Source: W-Chloroflexi-9 sp045863195
Lineage (GTDB): Bacteria; Chloroflexota; Dehalococcoidia; UBA2979
Direction: 5' to 3'
Assembly (NCBI GenBank): GCA_045863195.1
Contig: BTUI01000014.1
Coordinates: 1 to 64,000 of the forward strand
DNA length: 64,000 nt
Shown here: one piece after another, positions 33,308 through 42,783 of the stretch
Numbering within the stretch: position 1 is the first letter of the stretch
How the letters are laid out: each line of letters opens with the position of its first letter
The notes under the pieces: model-generated
What the model was told of the DNA's origin: nothing
The model's input: the letters and a program-made list of their open reading frames with translations, nothing else
Database searches by the model: none
Position numbers and translations under genes: made by a program

Positions 33308-33526
33308 ATGCGGACGGCAACGTGGCTTCGGTGGGTCCACCTGGTGGCCGGCGTGCTGATGTCGGTCTACATCACCTTCCAGCCGGCGGACGGCTGGGGT
33401 GACCCGATCGAGGTGGTCACCAAGAACGCGCTGGTGCCATTCCTCGCCTGGACGGGCATCATCCGCTGGCAACTGCCACGCTACCGCGCGTGGCGCGCCC
33501 GCCGGGGCGCCGCGGCGTCCCGCTGA
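33308..33526 (+). CDS. Small membrane protein (72 aa)
   Basis: ATG 33308 after GGAGGCTGAG. One hydrophobic helix near the start (WVHLVAGVLMSVYITF) and a second (ALVPFLAWTGIIRW), then an Arg-rich end (RYRAWRARRG), so inner-membrane with cytosolic tail. Codon use matches the gene-dense right half. Function unknown. Confidence 0.6.
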   Translation: MRTATWLRWVHLVAGVLMSVYITFQPADGWGDPIEVVTKNALVPFLAWTGIIRWQLPRYRAWRARRGAAASR

Positions 33527-33573
33527 GGACCGTTCCGTCCGTCGCGATGGCCGCGCAACACCGTCGAGCGGCG

Positions 33574-33954
33574 TCAGCGCGCGGGGAACGGCTCGAACAG
33601 CTCGACCGGGTTGCCGGAGGGGTCCTCCACGAGGATCTGGCGGCCGCCGTTGCCGGTCACGATCTCGTTGCGGAAGCGCGCGCCGGAGTCACGTAGCGCC
33701 GCCACGGTGGCGTCCAGGTCGGCGACCTCGATCTGCACGCGGTTCCAGCCGCCGGGCGCGGGGGACTGGCCGTCCGGCATCGCCTGGCCCGCACCGCCGG
33801 CGCCGGGGCGGTTGAGCAGGATGCGCAGGTCGCCCCGCGCGATCGAGGCGAACCCAGGCGCGGAGTGCATGACCACCGTGAACCCCAGGAGCTCCGTGTA
33901 GAACGGCAGCGCCGCATCCACGTCGTTGACGATGTACCGCACCGAGACCGCCAT
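33574..33954 (-). CDS. VOC-family (glyoxalase/bleomycin-resistance fold) protein (126 aa)
   Basis: Two beta-alpha-beta3 modules: VRYIVNDVDAALPFYTELLGF at the N-terminus and WNRVQIEVADLDATVAALRDSG later, ending ILVEDPSGNPVELFEPF, whose Glu is the usual metal ligand. One domain of standard length; works as a dimer. May be a lyase, dioxygenase or drug-binding protein; context gives no substrate. Confidence 0.88.
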   Translation of the reverse strand: MAVSVRYIVNDVDAALPFYTELLGFTVVMHSAPGFASIARGDLRILLNRPGAGGAGQAMPDGQSPAPGGWNRVQIEVADLDATVAALRDSGARFRNEIVTGNGGRQILVEDPSGNPVELFEPFPAR

Positions 33955-34018
33955 CAGGCCCTCCGATCAGCGGCGCGATGGTAGTCCTCGTCGGGGCGTC
34001 CTCACGCGGGCGATGGCA

Positions 34019-35140
34019 TCAGTCCGGCAGGTAGGTGTCCAGGAACTCGGTGACGCGGGCGACGGCGTCCGAGTGCTGCGGCGTGTCGAAGAGGATGCCG
34101 TGGCCGTGCTGCGGGTAGTAGTGCGCCACCACGGTCCGACCGAGGGCGGTCAGTCCCGCCTCCAGCGACTGCGCGTTCACCACCGGCACCACGGAGTCCT
34201 CCTCGCCCTGCAGGAGCAGCACGGGAGAGGCGATCGCGGCGGCGAGCAGCGCCCCGCCGGGCGGCGCACCGCCGATGCCGGCGACCGCGCCGATGCCGCC
34301 GCCTCGCAGCGCCTCGGTGAGGATCGCGATGATCGATCCGCGCGAGTTACCGACGAGGGCAACGCCTCCCGACTCCACGCCGGAGAGGCTACGCGCAGCC
34401 GTCACCAGCGCCGCCACATCCTCGGTGGCCGCGGCGGAGGTGATCGACTTCAGGGTCGGGCCGTTCGGGCAGGCGATGCCACCGGCGAGGGTGATCGAGG
34501 GCGGCGGGTCGGCGGTGGAGGAGCCATCGTAGTGACCGCCGAACCAGCAGCCGGCGACCACCACGTACCCGGCACGGGACAGCTCGGCGCCGAGCGAGAG
34601 GTACGCGTTCGAGAAGCCGCTCTGACCGTGCAGCAACACGATCACGGGCCGAGCGCCGGCGCCGCCCGGCCGGATCACGTTCGCGAGGATCGTCTTCCCG
34701 CCCGGCGCGGCAACCGCGATCCACTCACTCGAGGTCGAGACCGCCCCGGCCGGCGCGGCCGTCGAGGTCCATGACCCCACCTGCGGCGGAGCGGCGGTCG
34801 CTGTCGCCGCCGGCGTCGCGGTCGCATTGGGGGTCGACGTCGCGCGTGGCGTGGCCGCCGGCGCCGGCGTGGAGGTCGCACCGCCCGGCGGCGGGGTGGC
34901 GGCGGTGGGAGACGCCTCGGGCGTGCCGGTCGGGCTGACGGAGGCGGACGGCGACGCGGCAGGCGTGACCGTGGCGGTCGCCGTCACGGTCGGGCTCGCC
35001 TCGCCTGGTGCGGCCGTCACAGTGGCGGTCGCTGCTGTGGTCGAGGTGGCGGCGGGGGTAGCGGGGCCAGCCGAGGAGCACGCCCCGAGGGTCACCCAGC
35101 CCGCGGCCAGCAGACCCACCAGAATGCCTCGACGCAACAT
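34019..35140 (-). CDS. Secreted lipoprotein alpha/beta hydrolase, dienelactone-hydrolase-like (373 aa)
   Basis: ATG 35140 (MLRRGILVGLLAAGWVTLGAC) gives a lipoprotein signal with Cys21 as lipidation site; longer frames in this phase are artefacts. A Thr/Ala/Pro-rich spacer of about 95 residues follows. The hydrolase domain begins VIVLLHGQSGFSN (oxyanion hole), has nucleophile GNSRGS, acid GEEDSVVP and catalytic His in PQHGHGILF. Exported and tethered to the membrane, it would act outside the cell on an ester or lactone. Confidence 0.85.
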   Translation of the reverse strand: MLRRGILVGLLAAGWVTLGACSSAGPATPAATSTTAATATVTAAPGEASPTVTATATVTPAASPSASVSPTGTPEASPTAATPPPGGATSTPAPAATPRATSTPNATATPAATATAAPPQVGSWTSTAAPAGAVSTSSEWIAVAAPGGKTILANVIRPGGAGARPVIVLLHGQSGFSNAYLSLGAELSRAGYVVVAGCWFGGHYDGSSTADPPPSITLAGGIACPNGPTLKSITSAAATEDVAALVTAARSLSGVESGGVALVGNSRGSIIAILTEALRGGGIGAVAGIGGAPPGGALLAAAIASPVLLLQGEEDSVVPVVNAQSLEAGLTALGRTVVAHYYPQHGHGILFDTPQHSDAVARVTEFLDTYLPD

Positions 35141-35311
35141 ACCGGCCCCCTGCCCCGCTCCCAAGTGGCCCCTCGATCGTCGCTCCTCGGTGAGACAGCG
35201 CGTAGCGCACAACGTCCCGGACATCCCGTGCCGTTCGGGTGACCGACCCCGCCCTCCGGCTGCCCTGTACCATCGGGGCTCCCCACCGGACCGAGGCGCG
35301 GAGGTGACGAC

Positions 35312-36190
35312 GTGCGACGACGGATGATCGTGGCGGCGGTGGGACTGGCGGTGCTCGTGGCGGCCGGGTGCGGCGGCGACGAGGCTACCCCCACGCCGGC
35401 CCCCACGGTCGAGGCGACGCCGACCTCGACGCCCACGCCCGAGCCGACACCCGTCGTGCAGTGGCCGGCTGTCGCCACCGCGCGCATCACCACGGACGAC
35501 CTGAACGTGCGCACGGGGCCGGGCTCGAACTTCCCGGTGGTCGGCCGGCTGAACACCGGCGCGGAGGTGCCGGTGAGCGGCACCGGTGCGGGCGGCAACT
35601 GGCTGGGCCTGCCGGGGATCGGCTGGGTCGTGAACAACGGCGCGTGGGTCCAGGTGGGGACGGCAGCGGCGTTGCCGTCGATCACCCCCGGCGCCGGCGA
35701 CTTCGAGTTCGTCGGGCCGATGCACCCACCCGGCACCTCCACGGGCATCCCGGTGCTGGACGAGGCGGCGCGCGTCCTGACCGGCGGCGACCGCGCGGCA
35801 ATACTGCGGGTGGTGGCACCTGCCTCGGAGATGGCGAACGTGCCGCCACCCTCCGCCTGCCCCGGCGCGGTGCGCCCGGCCGCGGACCTGGAGGCGCACC
35901 TGGACGAGTTCCTCGCGAGCGAGGTGGTGGCGGGCGAGCCGGGCCCGTTGCGCCTCTACGCGGTGGTGGGCGCGGGCGGCGACGCCCCCACGTTCATCCT
36001 CGTGCTCGCGTTCGAGCGCGGCGAGGGGCGGCAGGTGTGGGTCGCGCCGGACGGCTCCGGCATCACGTGGTTCAGCCTCGGCTGCGGCGCCTCGAAGCCC
36101 GGCGACCTGCTGCTCCAGCCGGGGCAATCGGAGCCGTTCTTCTGGCTCCGCCCCGCCGTGGTCGCCCCCCTCGAGCCGGTCGAGGGGTAG
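35312..36190 (+). CDS. SH3-domain lipoprotein (292 aa)
   Basis: GTG 35312 after GGAGGTGAC. Signal peptide with lipobox VAAGC (Cys20), then a Thr/Pro-rich spacer. Residues about 58-115 are a bacterial SH3 domain (TTDDLNVRTGPGSNFPVVGRL, WVVNNGAWVQV) that often binds cell-wall or protein ligands. The C-terminal 160 residues show no known domain, but contain a possible disulfide (Cys in PSACPGAV and LGCGASK). Divergent from the lipoprotein hydrolase. Confidence 0.82.
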   Translation: MRRRMIVAAVGLAVLVAAGCGGDEATPTPAPTVEATPTSTPTPEPTPVVQWPAVATARITTDDLNVRTGPGSNFPVVGRLNTGAEVPVSGTGAGGNWLGLPGIGWVVNNGAWVQVGTAAALPSITPGAGDFEFVGPMHPPGTSTGIPVLDEAARVLTGGDRAAILRVVAPASEMANVPPPSACPGAVRPAADLEAHLDEFLASEVVAGEPGPLRLYAVVGAGGDAPTFILVLAFERGEGRQVWVAPDGSGITWFSLGCGASKPGDLLLQPGQSEPFFWLRPAVVAPLEPVEG

Positions 36191-36209
36191 CGACCGCCCT
36201 CAACGAGAC

Positions 36210-36235
36210 GGGGGCGCCTCTGGTGAGGCGCCCCC
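36210..36235. terminator. Perfect 11-bp hairpin between convergent genes
   Basis: GGGGGCGCCTC pairs exactly with GAGGCGCCCCC around TGGT, 19 bp after the SH3 lipoprotein stop and ahead of the convergent surface-protein gene's end. Likely bidirectional terminator. Confidence 0.7.
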
Positions 36236-36293
36236 GCGGGCGGGTGATGAGGCGGGCGACGAGGGAGGCCGCACCGCCTCGGCCGGACCGTGA

Positions 36294-37352
36294 CTAGCGG
36301 TGCCAGCCCGCCGACCAGGACTTCGAGTGGCCCTTGGTCTTGGTCTTGCCCTTGTCCTTGGACTTGTCCTTCTCCACCTCGACCGAGCCGGACGCCTTCA
36401 CGTACTGCTCGATGACCTTGCCCATCTCCTTCTTCAGCCACGCGGGGGAGGCGGGGTTGTTGTAGATGGTGCAGAGCGCGGTGATGTTCGGGTCCGTGTT
36501 CGTCGCGGCGCAGATGACCTCCGCCTTGTTGAACTCACCGACGCGCCGGAGGATGACGTTGCCGATGTTCTCCTGCGCCCACCGCGGCAGCTGCTCGGAG
36601 AGGTAGAGGCGGCAGAGCGCCGTCAGGCCACCGTCCAGCGAGGCGTACGCCTCGCACGCCGCCTTCACCTTGTCGGAGGTGCCGCCGGTGGAGGTGGACG
36701 CCTTCACGGTGATGTTCACCGTGGAGGCCGCCGTCAGCGCGCCGTCCGTCACGACGTAGGTGAACGTGTCCGTGCCGGTGTAGCCGGTGGCCGGCGTGTA
36801 GGTCACCTTCGTCCCGTCCGTGATCACGGCGGTGCCGTGACCGGGGATCGAGACGGACGCCACCGTCAGGGCGTCGCCATCGACGTCCGAGTCGTTGGCC
36901 AGGACCGCGATCACCTTCGGCGTGTCCTTCGTGACCGTCACCGAGTCGGCCACGGCGACGGGGGCGTCGTTGACCGGGGTGATGGTGACGGTGACGTTCG
37001 CGGAGGCGCTGAGCGCGCCGTCCGAGACCACGTAGGTGAACGTGTCCGTGCCGTTCGCGTTGGCGTTCGGCGTGTAGAGGACCTGGCCGGCGTTGATCGC
37101 CGTGGTGCCCTTCGCGCCGTTCGCCACGCTCTGCAGCGTCAGCGTGTTCCCGTCCGGGTCGGTGTCGTTCAGGAGCACGTTGATCGTGACAGGCGTGTCC
37201 TCGTTCGTCGTCGCCGTGTCGTTCTGCGGCGCCGGCGCGGTGTTGACCTGCGCCGAGGCGACACCGGCGATGCCAAACGCCAGCACGCCGGCGGCCACGG
37301 TCGCGGGGACCACGCGCCAGCCGGTACGCCATGCGGTCGTGCGAATGCGCAT
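36294..37352 (-). CDS. Secreted cadherin-like (tandem-95) surface protein with Lys-rich tail (352 aa)
   Basis: ATG 37352 after AAGGAGGAAG. Sec signal peptide ending GVASAQ. Two cadherin-like/tandem-95 repeats follow (about 30-120 and 121-215), each with NDAP/NTAP lead, DTPVTINVLLNDTD or VLANDSDVDGD calcium loops and GTDTFTYVV. Then a Cys-bearing helical domain with duplicated CRLYLSEQ and CTIYNNP units (about 230-325), and a Lys/Ser/His-rich end (KDKSKDKGKTKTKGHSK). No LPxTG or TM anchor. Probably a calcium-binding exoprotein with a cationic tail. Confidence 0.82.
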   Translation of the reverse strand: MRIRTTAWRTGWRVVPATVAAGVLAFGIAGVASAQVNTAPAPQNDTATTNEDTPVTINVLLNDTDPDGNTLTLQSVANGAKGTTAINAGQVLYTPNANANGTDTFTYVVSDGALSASANVTVTITPVNDAPVAVADSVTVTKDTPKVIAVLANDSDVDGDALTVASVSIPGHGTAVITDGTKVTYTPATGYTGTDTFTYVVTDGALTAASTVNITVKASTSTGGTSDKVKAACEAYASLDGGLTALCRLYLSEQLPRWAQENIGNVILRRVGEFNKAEVICAATNTDPNITALCTIYNNPASPAWLKKEMGKVIEQYVKASGSVEVEKDKSKDKGKTKTKGHSKSWSAGWHR

Positions 37353-37582
37353 GCTCTTCCTCCTTCGTTCCGCTTCGAGGGGGCTCACCCCGCCAGGAGG
37401 GCCCCGTGCGGATGTTCAAACGAAGACGGGCGGCATCCGTTCGTTGTGTCAGTTATGTCACTCATCGATGTGCACGCGGTGTCCAGACGGGCAGCGTGTA
37501 AGGGCGCCGACCGTTATGATCCCGATTCGCGGGCGTCCCTGACGCCCCGCGCACCGTCCCGACCTCCCCCAGGCAACGGAGC

Positions 37583-38197
37583 GTGCGTGTGCCCCTTGAC
37601 CCGGGCCTGAGCCCCGAGTCCCACCAGGACGCCGTCCTGGGCCCGCTGGTGCGCGTCATCGAAGAGGCCTGCTCGGACGCCCCCTGGGCGCTGATCGGCG
37701 CGACCGCCGTGCGGTTGCAGGGGGTGCAGGCCGCCTCCCCGAACCTGGAGTTCATCACCACCGAGACGGCCCTGGAGGCACTCGGTGAGATGCTCGGCGT
37801 CCCGTGCGACTGGGGGCAGGGCGCGCACCTGGCCGCCAACCGGCTGCACTTCATGCGCCACGGCGTCCCGGTCTTCGTCTTCGGCGACCCGGTGTTTCAC
37901 GGGCCGTACGAGTCGCTGGTCCCGCGCGACGTGCCCTCGCTCTGGGACGCGCGGACGCGCGTGGAACTGCCGACGCCCCAGCCCGGCATGCCCCCGGTGG
38001 GCGTCCTCTGCACCCCCCTCGAGTGGGAACTGATCCTCGCCGTCTGCCTCGGCTACCACGCGCGGATCGAGGCGATCCGTGACCGGATGCGTGACGTCGG
38101 CTACGACAGCCGCCTCGTCGTGCGTCTCCTGCGCGAGGGCCGTGTCCAGCCGGCCACGGAAGAGGCGGTCTGGGGCATCCTCGAGCGCCGCGAGTAG
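37583..38197 (+). CDS. Nucleotidyltransferase-like protein (204 aa)
   Basis: GTG 37583 (a second GTG two codons on is equally possible). APWALIGATAVRLQGVQ resembles the start of minimal nucleotidyltransferase-fold proteins (the GGxAhxxxG helix), and LEFITTETALEALGEML follows like the strand with metal acids, but the paired Asp residues are not evident (LEFIT instead of DID). Could be an inactive relative. Stands alone on the plus strand ahead of the LLM oxidoreductase. Confidence 0.55.
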   Translation: MRVPLDPGLSPESHQDAVLGPLVRVIEEACSDAPWALIGATAVRLQGVQAASPNLEFITTETALEALGEMLGVPCDWGQGAHLAANRLHFMRHGVPVFVFGDPVFHGPYESLVPRDVPSLWDARTRVELPTPQPGMPPVGVLCTPLEWELILAVCLGYHARIEAIRDRMRDVGYDSRLVVRLLREGRVQPATEEAVWGILERRE

Positions 38198-38319
38198 ACC
38201 TGGCGCCCGCCCCAGACGCACCCTCCTCGCCTCCCGCCCGGTGCTACGATGCGCCCGCCTCGCAGCCCGCTCCGGTGGCGCGAGAGCGTCCGCGTGAGCA
38301 AGCGACGAGGAGCCACTCC

Positions 38320-39360
38320 ATGCCGATGAGCGTCAGCACCGGGATCGGGACCGATCTCCGGGAGGTCCCCGAGAAGGCCCGCCTGTACGAGCGCCTGGGC
38401 TACGACGCCGTCGCCTGCGGCGAGACCCAGCACAACCCGTTCCTGCCGCTGACGCTGGTGGCGGAGCACACGGAGCGGATGCACTTCGGCACCTCCGTGG
38501 CGATCGCCTTCCCGCGCGTCCCCCACATCTCCGCGAACATCGCGTGGGACCTCGCGCGGTACTCGGGCGGGCGGTTCTTCCTCGGGCTCGGCACGCAGGT
38601 GAAGGGCCACAACGAGCGGCGCTTCTCCGTGCCGTGGCAGCCGCCGGGGCCGCACCTGCGCGACTACATCAACTGCATGCGCGCGATCTGGGACTCCTGG
38701 CAGAACGGCACCAAGCCGAACTACGAGGGGGAGTTCTACCAGTACAAGCTGACCAGCCCGTTCTTCAACCCCGGCCCGATCGAGCACCCGAACATCCCCG
38801 TGCTGGTCTCCGCGGTGAACCCGTTCAACGCCCGCCTGGCCGGTGAGGTCTGCGACGGCATCGCCATCCACGGCTTCAGCACCTTCAAGTACATCCGCGA
38901 GGTCCTCATTCCCGCGGTGCACGAGGGTGCCCGCCGCGCCGGCAAGGACGTGTCGCAGGTGCAGGTGCGCGGCGGTGGCTTCATCGTCACCGGCAAGACG
39001 GAGGAGGAGGTCGCGAAGGCGAAGGAGCGCTCCCGTCGTCAGATCTCCTTCTACGCATCCACCCGTTCCTACTCCAACGTCATGAAGATCCACGGCTGGG
39101 CGGACGAGGCGGCGCAACTCCACCGGCTGTCCGTCGAGGGCAAGTGGGACGACATGGTCGGCCTGATCACGGACGACATGATGGAGGAGTTCTGCGTCAT
39201 CGGGACGTGGGACGAACTGCCCGGCAAGATGCGCGAGAAGTACGCCGGCATCAACACCACGATCTCCTTCTCCGCCGAGCCGAAGAACCCGGACGAAGAG
39301 GCCCAGATCGCGGACATCATCAGCGAACTGAAGACGATCCCGACCGTCGGCGAGGTCTAG
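38320..39360 (+). CDS. LLM-class (F420-type) oxidoreductase (346 aa)
   Basis: ATG 38320 after CGAGGAG. TIM-barrel of the luciferase-like family: ARLYERLGYDAVACGETQHNPFLP, THE-like TLVAEHTERMHFGTSVAIAF, and RYSGGRFFLGLGTQVKGHNERRFS, closely matching F420-dependent members. Likely reduces or oxidises an unknown organic substrate with F420H2 or FMNH2 in the cytoplasm. The next gene, an alpha/beta hydrolase, follows after 50 bp and is probably co-transcribed. Confidence 0.88.
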   Translation: MPMSVSTGIGTDLREVPEKARLYERLGYDAVACGETQHNPFLPLTLVAEHTERMHFGTSVAIAFPRVPHISANIAWDLARYSGGRFFLGLGTQVKGHNERRFSVPWQPPGPHLRDYINCMRAIWDSWQNGTKPNYEGEFYQYKLTSPFFNPGPIEHPNIPVLVSAVNPFNARLAGEVCDGIAIHGFSTFKYIREVLIPAVHEGARRAGKDVSQVQVRGGGFIVTGKTEEEVAKAKERSRRQISFYASTRSYSNVMKIHGWADEAAQLHRLSVEGKWDDMVGLITDDMMEEFCVIGTWDELPGKMREKYAGINTTISFSAEPKNPDEEAQIADIISELKTIPTVGEV

Positions 39361-39410
39361 CACCTCGCCCCGGACGGGGACGCGCTCGCCACGACCGAGG
39401 GAGGTGCATG

Positions 39411-40181
39411 ATGCCCTACGCCGAGAACGACGGCGTCCGCATCCACTACGAGACCGATGGGACCGCCGGCGCACCGCCGGTGATCATGCACCACGGCTTC
39501 CTCGCCGACCTCGAGTCGTGGCGTGCGCGTGGCTACGTCGACCGGTTCCGTGACCGCTACCGCATCCTGCTGATGGACGCGCGCGGCCACGGTCTCTCGG
39601 ACAAGCCCCATGCGGCCGAGGCGTACGACACCCGCACGCGGGTGCTGGACATCGTCGCTGTGCTGCAGGCGGAAGGCGTGGCCCGCGCTCACTACGTCGG
39701 CTACTCGATGGGCGGGATGATGGGCTTCTCCACGCTCATCTACGCGCCGCAGCGGTTCGCCTCGCTCTCCGTGGGTGGGGCCTCGCCGATGCGCGACCCT
39801 GGCCGCCTCGCGAACGCGACCGCGGACTTCGATGCCTACTACCAGGGCGCGCTGAAGCGGAACGCGGCCGTGAAGGCCGCCTTCGAGGCCGGCAAGCACG
39901 ACGTGGCCGCGCTGAAGGCATGCCGCAACGAGGGCGCCCGCTGGGGTGGCGCGGAGCAGGCCGTCCGCCTCGCTGAGATGCCGATCCTGCTGTACGTCGG
40001 CACGGACGACGCACCGTACGAAGGCGCAAAGCGGGCGCAGGCACTGAACCCGCGTCTCCGCCTGCTGCCGCTGGAGGGCAAGGACCACGCGGGGGCCGCC
40101 GAAGCCGTGGAGCAGGTCGCCCCGGCGATCCTCGAGACCATCGCACTCGCCGAACAGAGCAGCCCGGCGAAGTACCTCTAG
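39411..40181 (+). CDS. Alpha/beta hydrolase (256 aa)
   Basis: ATG 39411 is 6 nt from GGAGG; ATG 39408 is also in frame but too close. Oxyanion segment VIMHHGFLADLESW, MDARGHGLSDKP, nucleophile GYSMGG (Ser about 97), acid in YVGTDDAPYE, His in LEGKDHAGAAE. Resembles haloalkane dehalogenase/esterase-type hydrolases but with no dehalogenase Asp. Forms a likely two-gene unit with the LLM oxidoreductase. Confidence 0.85.
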   Translation: MPYAENDGVRIHYETDGTAGAPPVIMHHGFLADLESWRARGYVDRFRDRYRILLMDARGHGLSDKPHAAEAYDTRTRVLDIVAVLQAEGVARAHYVGYSMGGMMGFSTLIYAPQRFASLSVGGASPMRDPGRLANATADFDAYYQGALKRNAAVKAAFEAGKHDVAALKACRNEGARWGGAEQAVRLAEMPILLYVGTDDAPYEGAKRAQALNPRLRLLPLEGKDHAGAAEAVEQVAPAILETIALAEQSSPAKYL

Positions 40182-40185
40182 CCGG

Positions 40186-41322
40186 CTACCGCCCGGCCGC
40201 GAGGCGCGCGGCGGCATCCTTGCCGATGCCGGCCCAGCGCGTCTGCGCGGCGCGGTGGACCTCGTCGATCCGCCGGGTGTTCTGCGCCATCCCCACGAAC
40301 AGCCGCGCGAGGCCATCGATGTCGCCGAGGTGGACGGTCTCGGGCGCGATCCGCTTCGCCTCGCCCATGTTGTGGTAGTTGCCCAGCGCTACGCACGCCG
40401 CGCCGGTCTCGTACCCCATGAGGTCGTACGCCGTCGCCTCGGTCGTGCCGCCGTCCATCAACTTCCGCTGGAAGCGGAACGCGGGGTCGGCCGCCTGCAT
40501 CTCCCGCGCGACCTGGGTCATCCACATGCTCATGCGCGGCGAGAAGATGTGGCCGATGTCCCCCACGCGGATCACCGGGCCACCGCCCTGCTCCGCGCGC
40601 CCACCGGCCGCCGAGGAGCACTCCACCGCCACGACCAGCGCGCCCTTCGGCAGCACGTCCGAGGCCGCGACCGCCGCCGCGCCGACGAGCCCGACCTCCT
40701 CGGCGCGCGTGAACAGGCCAATGACATGCGCATCCACGCGGTCGCGCACCAGCATGTCGAGCGTCCAGAGGATGCTCACCACGCCGATGAGGTCGTCGCA
40801 CTGGCGCGCCTCCACCAGCGCCCCACGGATGCGGCACGCTGGCACATCCCACAGCGCGAGGTCGCCGGCGGCTGCCGCACCCTCCACCAGCGTGGCGTGC
40901 GCGCCCGTGAGGCGTCGTGCCCACCGGTTCGGCGCGGTGCTCGTCGCGATCGAGGTGATGCGAGCGACACCTGCCTGGACGCCGGCCTCGTCGTAGAGGC
41001 GGAGCGGCTCACCACGCCCGTACTCCGCGGAGACGCCGCCACGGAACTCCAGCATCAGCCGCTTGCCGCGCACCTCGGTCACCACGAAGCCGGGGTGGTC
41101 CGTGTGCGCACCGAGGACGAGCGGGCGCGTCCGACGGCCCCGCCGGTACTCGATCAGGCCGTTGCCGTGGGCGTCCTCGCGGTAGGTCAGGCCGCGCTCC
41201 GCCGCGAACGCGGCGAGGGCCGTGTGGACGTGGCGCTCGTTGAAGGAGCCGGTGGGGATCGAGACGATCGACTTCGTGAGCGCGGCGAGCGGCTTCAGCG
41301 CGGCCGCGGAGACGCGGGGCAT
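40186..41322 (-). CDS. M42-family metalloaminopeptidase (378 aa)
   Basis: ATG 41322 with GGAGAGGAC upstream. Motifs of M42 (FrvX/TET-type) peptidases: VLGAHTDHPGF (first metal His/Asp), DDLIGVVSIL (bridging Asp), FTRAEEVGLVGA (catalytic Glu pair), VAVECSS and the C-terminal YHNMGE segment. Cytoplasmic, co-catalytic zinc or cobalt; trims N-terminal residues from peptides. Divergent from the RNA methyltransferase gene. Confidence 0.88.
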   Translation of the reverse strand: MPRVSAAALKPLAALTKSIVSIPTGSFNERHVHTALAAFAAERGLTYREDAHGNGLIEYRRGRRTRPLVLGAHTDHPGFVVTEVRGKRLMLEFRGGVSAEYGRGEPLRLYDEAGVQAGVARITSIATSTAPNRWARRLTGAHATLVEGAAAAGDLALWDVPACRIRGALVEARQCDDLIGVVSILWTLDMLVRDRVDAHVIGLFTRAEEVGLVGAAAVAASDVLPKGALVVAVECSSAAGGRAEQGGGPVIRVGDIGHIFSPRMSMWMTQVAREMQAADPAFRFQRKLMDGGTTEATAYDLMGYETGAACVALGNYHNMGEAKRIAPETVHLGDIDGLARLFVGMAQNTRRIDEVHRAAQTRWAGIGKDAAARLAAGR

Positions 41323-41418
41323 GCGGGCGTCCTCTCCGGGATCGATGCTCGGGCGGCAGGCCAGCATGGTACTGGACGCCGGTTCGCCTCGCGTCTCCGC
41401 CGCACGTAGGATGGATAG

Positions 41419-42720
41419 ATGCCCCACCCCCTCGCGATCCCCATCATCCCGACCTCGATCGTCCCTGAGCCGATCCCGAACCCGCGCAACCGGAAGGACC
41501 GGAAGGCGCACAACCGGCCGCTCGTGCCGATCGAGATCACGCTCACGGGGTTCGCCTCGGGCGGGAAGGCCGTCGGCCACCACCCGGACGGCCGCGTCGT
41601 GTTCGTGGAGTTCGCGCTCCCGGGCGAGCGCGTGATCGCCGAGATCACCACCGACCGCTCCGACTACCTCGAAGCGACCGCCGTCCTCGTCCTCGACGCG
41701 TCCGAGCACCGCGTCACGCCCCGCTGCCAGTACTTCGGCCGCTGCGGCGGCTGCCAGTTGCAGCACGTGGCCTACGAGGAGCAACTGGCGCTGAAGACGA
41801 GCGTGGTCGCCGACCAGTTGCAGCGCATCGGCCGGTTCACCCCGGACAACGTCGAGGCGGTCCTCCGCCCGATGCTCGGCATGGAGGAGCCGTGGGCCTA
41901 CCGGAACCACGTCCGCTTCACCGTGCGGCGTGACGGCCAGATCGGCTTCATGCAGCGCGGCACGCACCACTTCATGCGCATCGAGTCGTGCGCCATCGCC
42001 CTCCCGCGCGTGAACGAGGTACTGGCGGAGACCCAGGACCGCACGATGCAGGCGCACCAGTTGTCGGTGCGCGTGGGCGAGCACACGCAGGACGAGATGC
42101 TGCAGCCCCACCTCCAGTGGCGGCCCGGGCAGCGCCCGAAGGACCTCCCGTCCGGCCAGACCCACTACGTGGAGCAACTCCTCGGCGTCCCGTACCGCAT
42201 CTCGGGCCCCGCGTTCTTCCAGGTGAACACCCGCCAGGCGGAGGAACTCGTCTCCCTCGTCGTGGAGCGCGTGCAGGCCGTGCGCCCTCGCATCGTCGTG
42301 GACGCCTATGCGGGCGTCGGCACGTTCGCCGCGCAACTCGCGCGGTGGGTGGAGCACGTCGTGACGGTCGAGGAGTCCGCCGCGGCCGGGGTGGACGCCG
42401 GCAAGAACCTCGCGCAGTTCAACAACGTCACGCGCGTCGTCGGCAAGGTGGAGGACACCCTCCCCGGCATGACCCCAGACCCGGACGTGGTGGTGATCGA
42501 CCCGCCGCGGGCCGGGCTCTTCCCCGGCGTCGTCGAGGCGATCGTCGCCAGCACCGCCCGGCGCGTCGTCTACGTCTCCTGCGACCCCGGCACGCTGGCC
42601 CGCGACCTCCGCCTCTTCGTGGACGGCGGCTTCGCCGTGCGAGAGGTGCAGCCCGTCGACATGTTCCCGCACACCCAGCACATCGAGTGCGTCACCACGC
42701 TCGACCGCGTCCTGGCCTGA
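41419..42720 (+). CDS. 23S rRNA/tRNA m5U methyltransferase, RlmD/TrmA family (433 aa)
   Basis: N-terminal TRAM domain (IEITLTGFASGGKAVGHHPDGRVVFVEFALPGE, about 38-72). A CQYFGRCGGCQLQH cluster supplies the [4Fe-4S] cysteines as in RlmD. SAM site VDAYAGVGTFAAQLA (about 294-308), DPPRAG with the acidic residue, and YVSCDPGTLARDL with the catalytic Cys. All catalytic residues present. Methylates a uridine at C5 in rRNA or tRNA; which position cannot be read from sequence. Confidence 0.9.
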   Translation: MPHPLAIPIIPTSIVPEPIPNPRNRKDRKAHNRPLVPIEITLTGFASGGKAVGHHPDGRVVFVEFALPGERVIAEITTDRSDYLEATAVLVLDASEHRVTPRCQYFGRCGGCQLQHVAYEEQLALKTSVVADQLQRIGRFTPDNVEAVLRPMLGMEEPWAYRNHVRFTVRRDGQIGFMQRGTHHFMRIESCAIALPRVNEVLAETQDRTMQAHQLSVRVGEHTQDEMLQPHLQWRPGQRPKDLPSGQTHYVEQLLGVPYRISGPAFFQVNTRQAEELVSLVVERVQAVRPRIVVDAYAGVGTFAAQLARWVEHVVTVEESAAAGVDAGKNLAQFNNVTRVVGKVEDTLPGMTPDPDVVVIDPPRAGLFPGVVEAIVASTARRVVYVSCDPGTLARDLRLFVDGGFAVREVQPVDMFPHTQHIECVTTLDRVLA

Positions 42721-42783
42721 GGCCGTGATGCCGAAGGCGGGCGACCTAGGTATTCGAGCGTAGAACCGCTCAGGGATACGGCA

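Noticed and set aside
35092..35748. Alternative minus ORF upstream of the lipoprotein
   Set aside because: Antisense to the SH3 lipoprotein and lacking a signal peptide.
34019..36127. 702-aa minus-strand open frame
   Set aside because: Only the part from 35140 down is real (lipoprotein hydrolase); the rest is antisense to the SH3 lipoprotein and Arg-rich.
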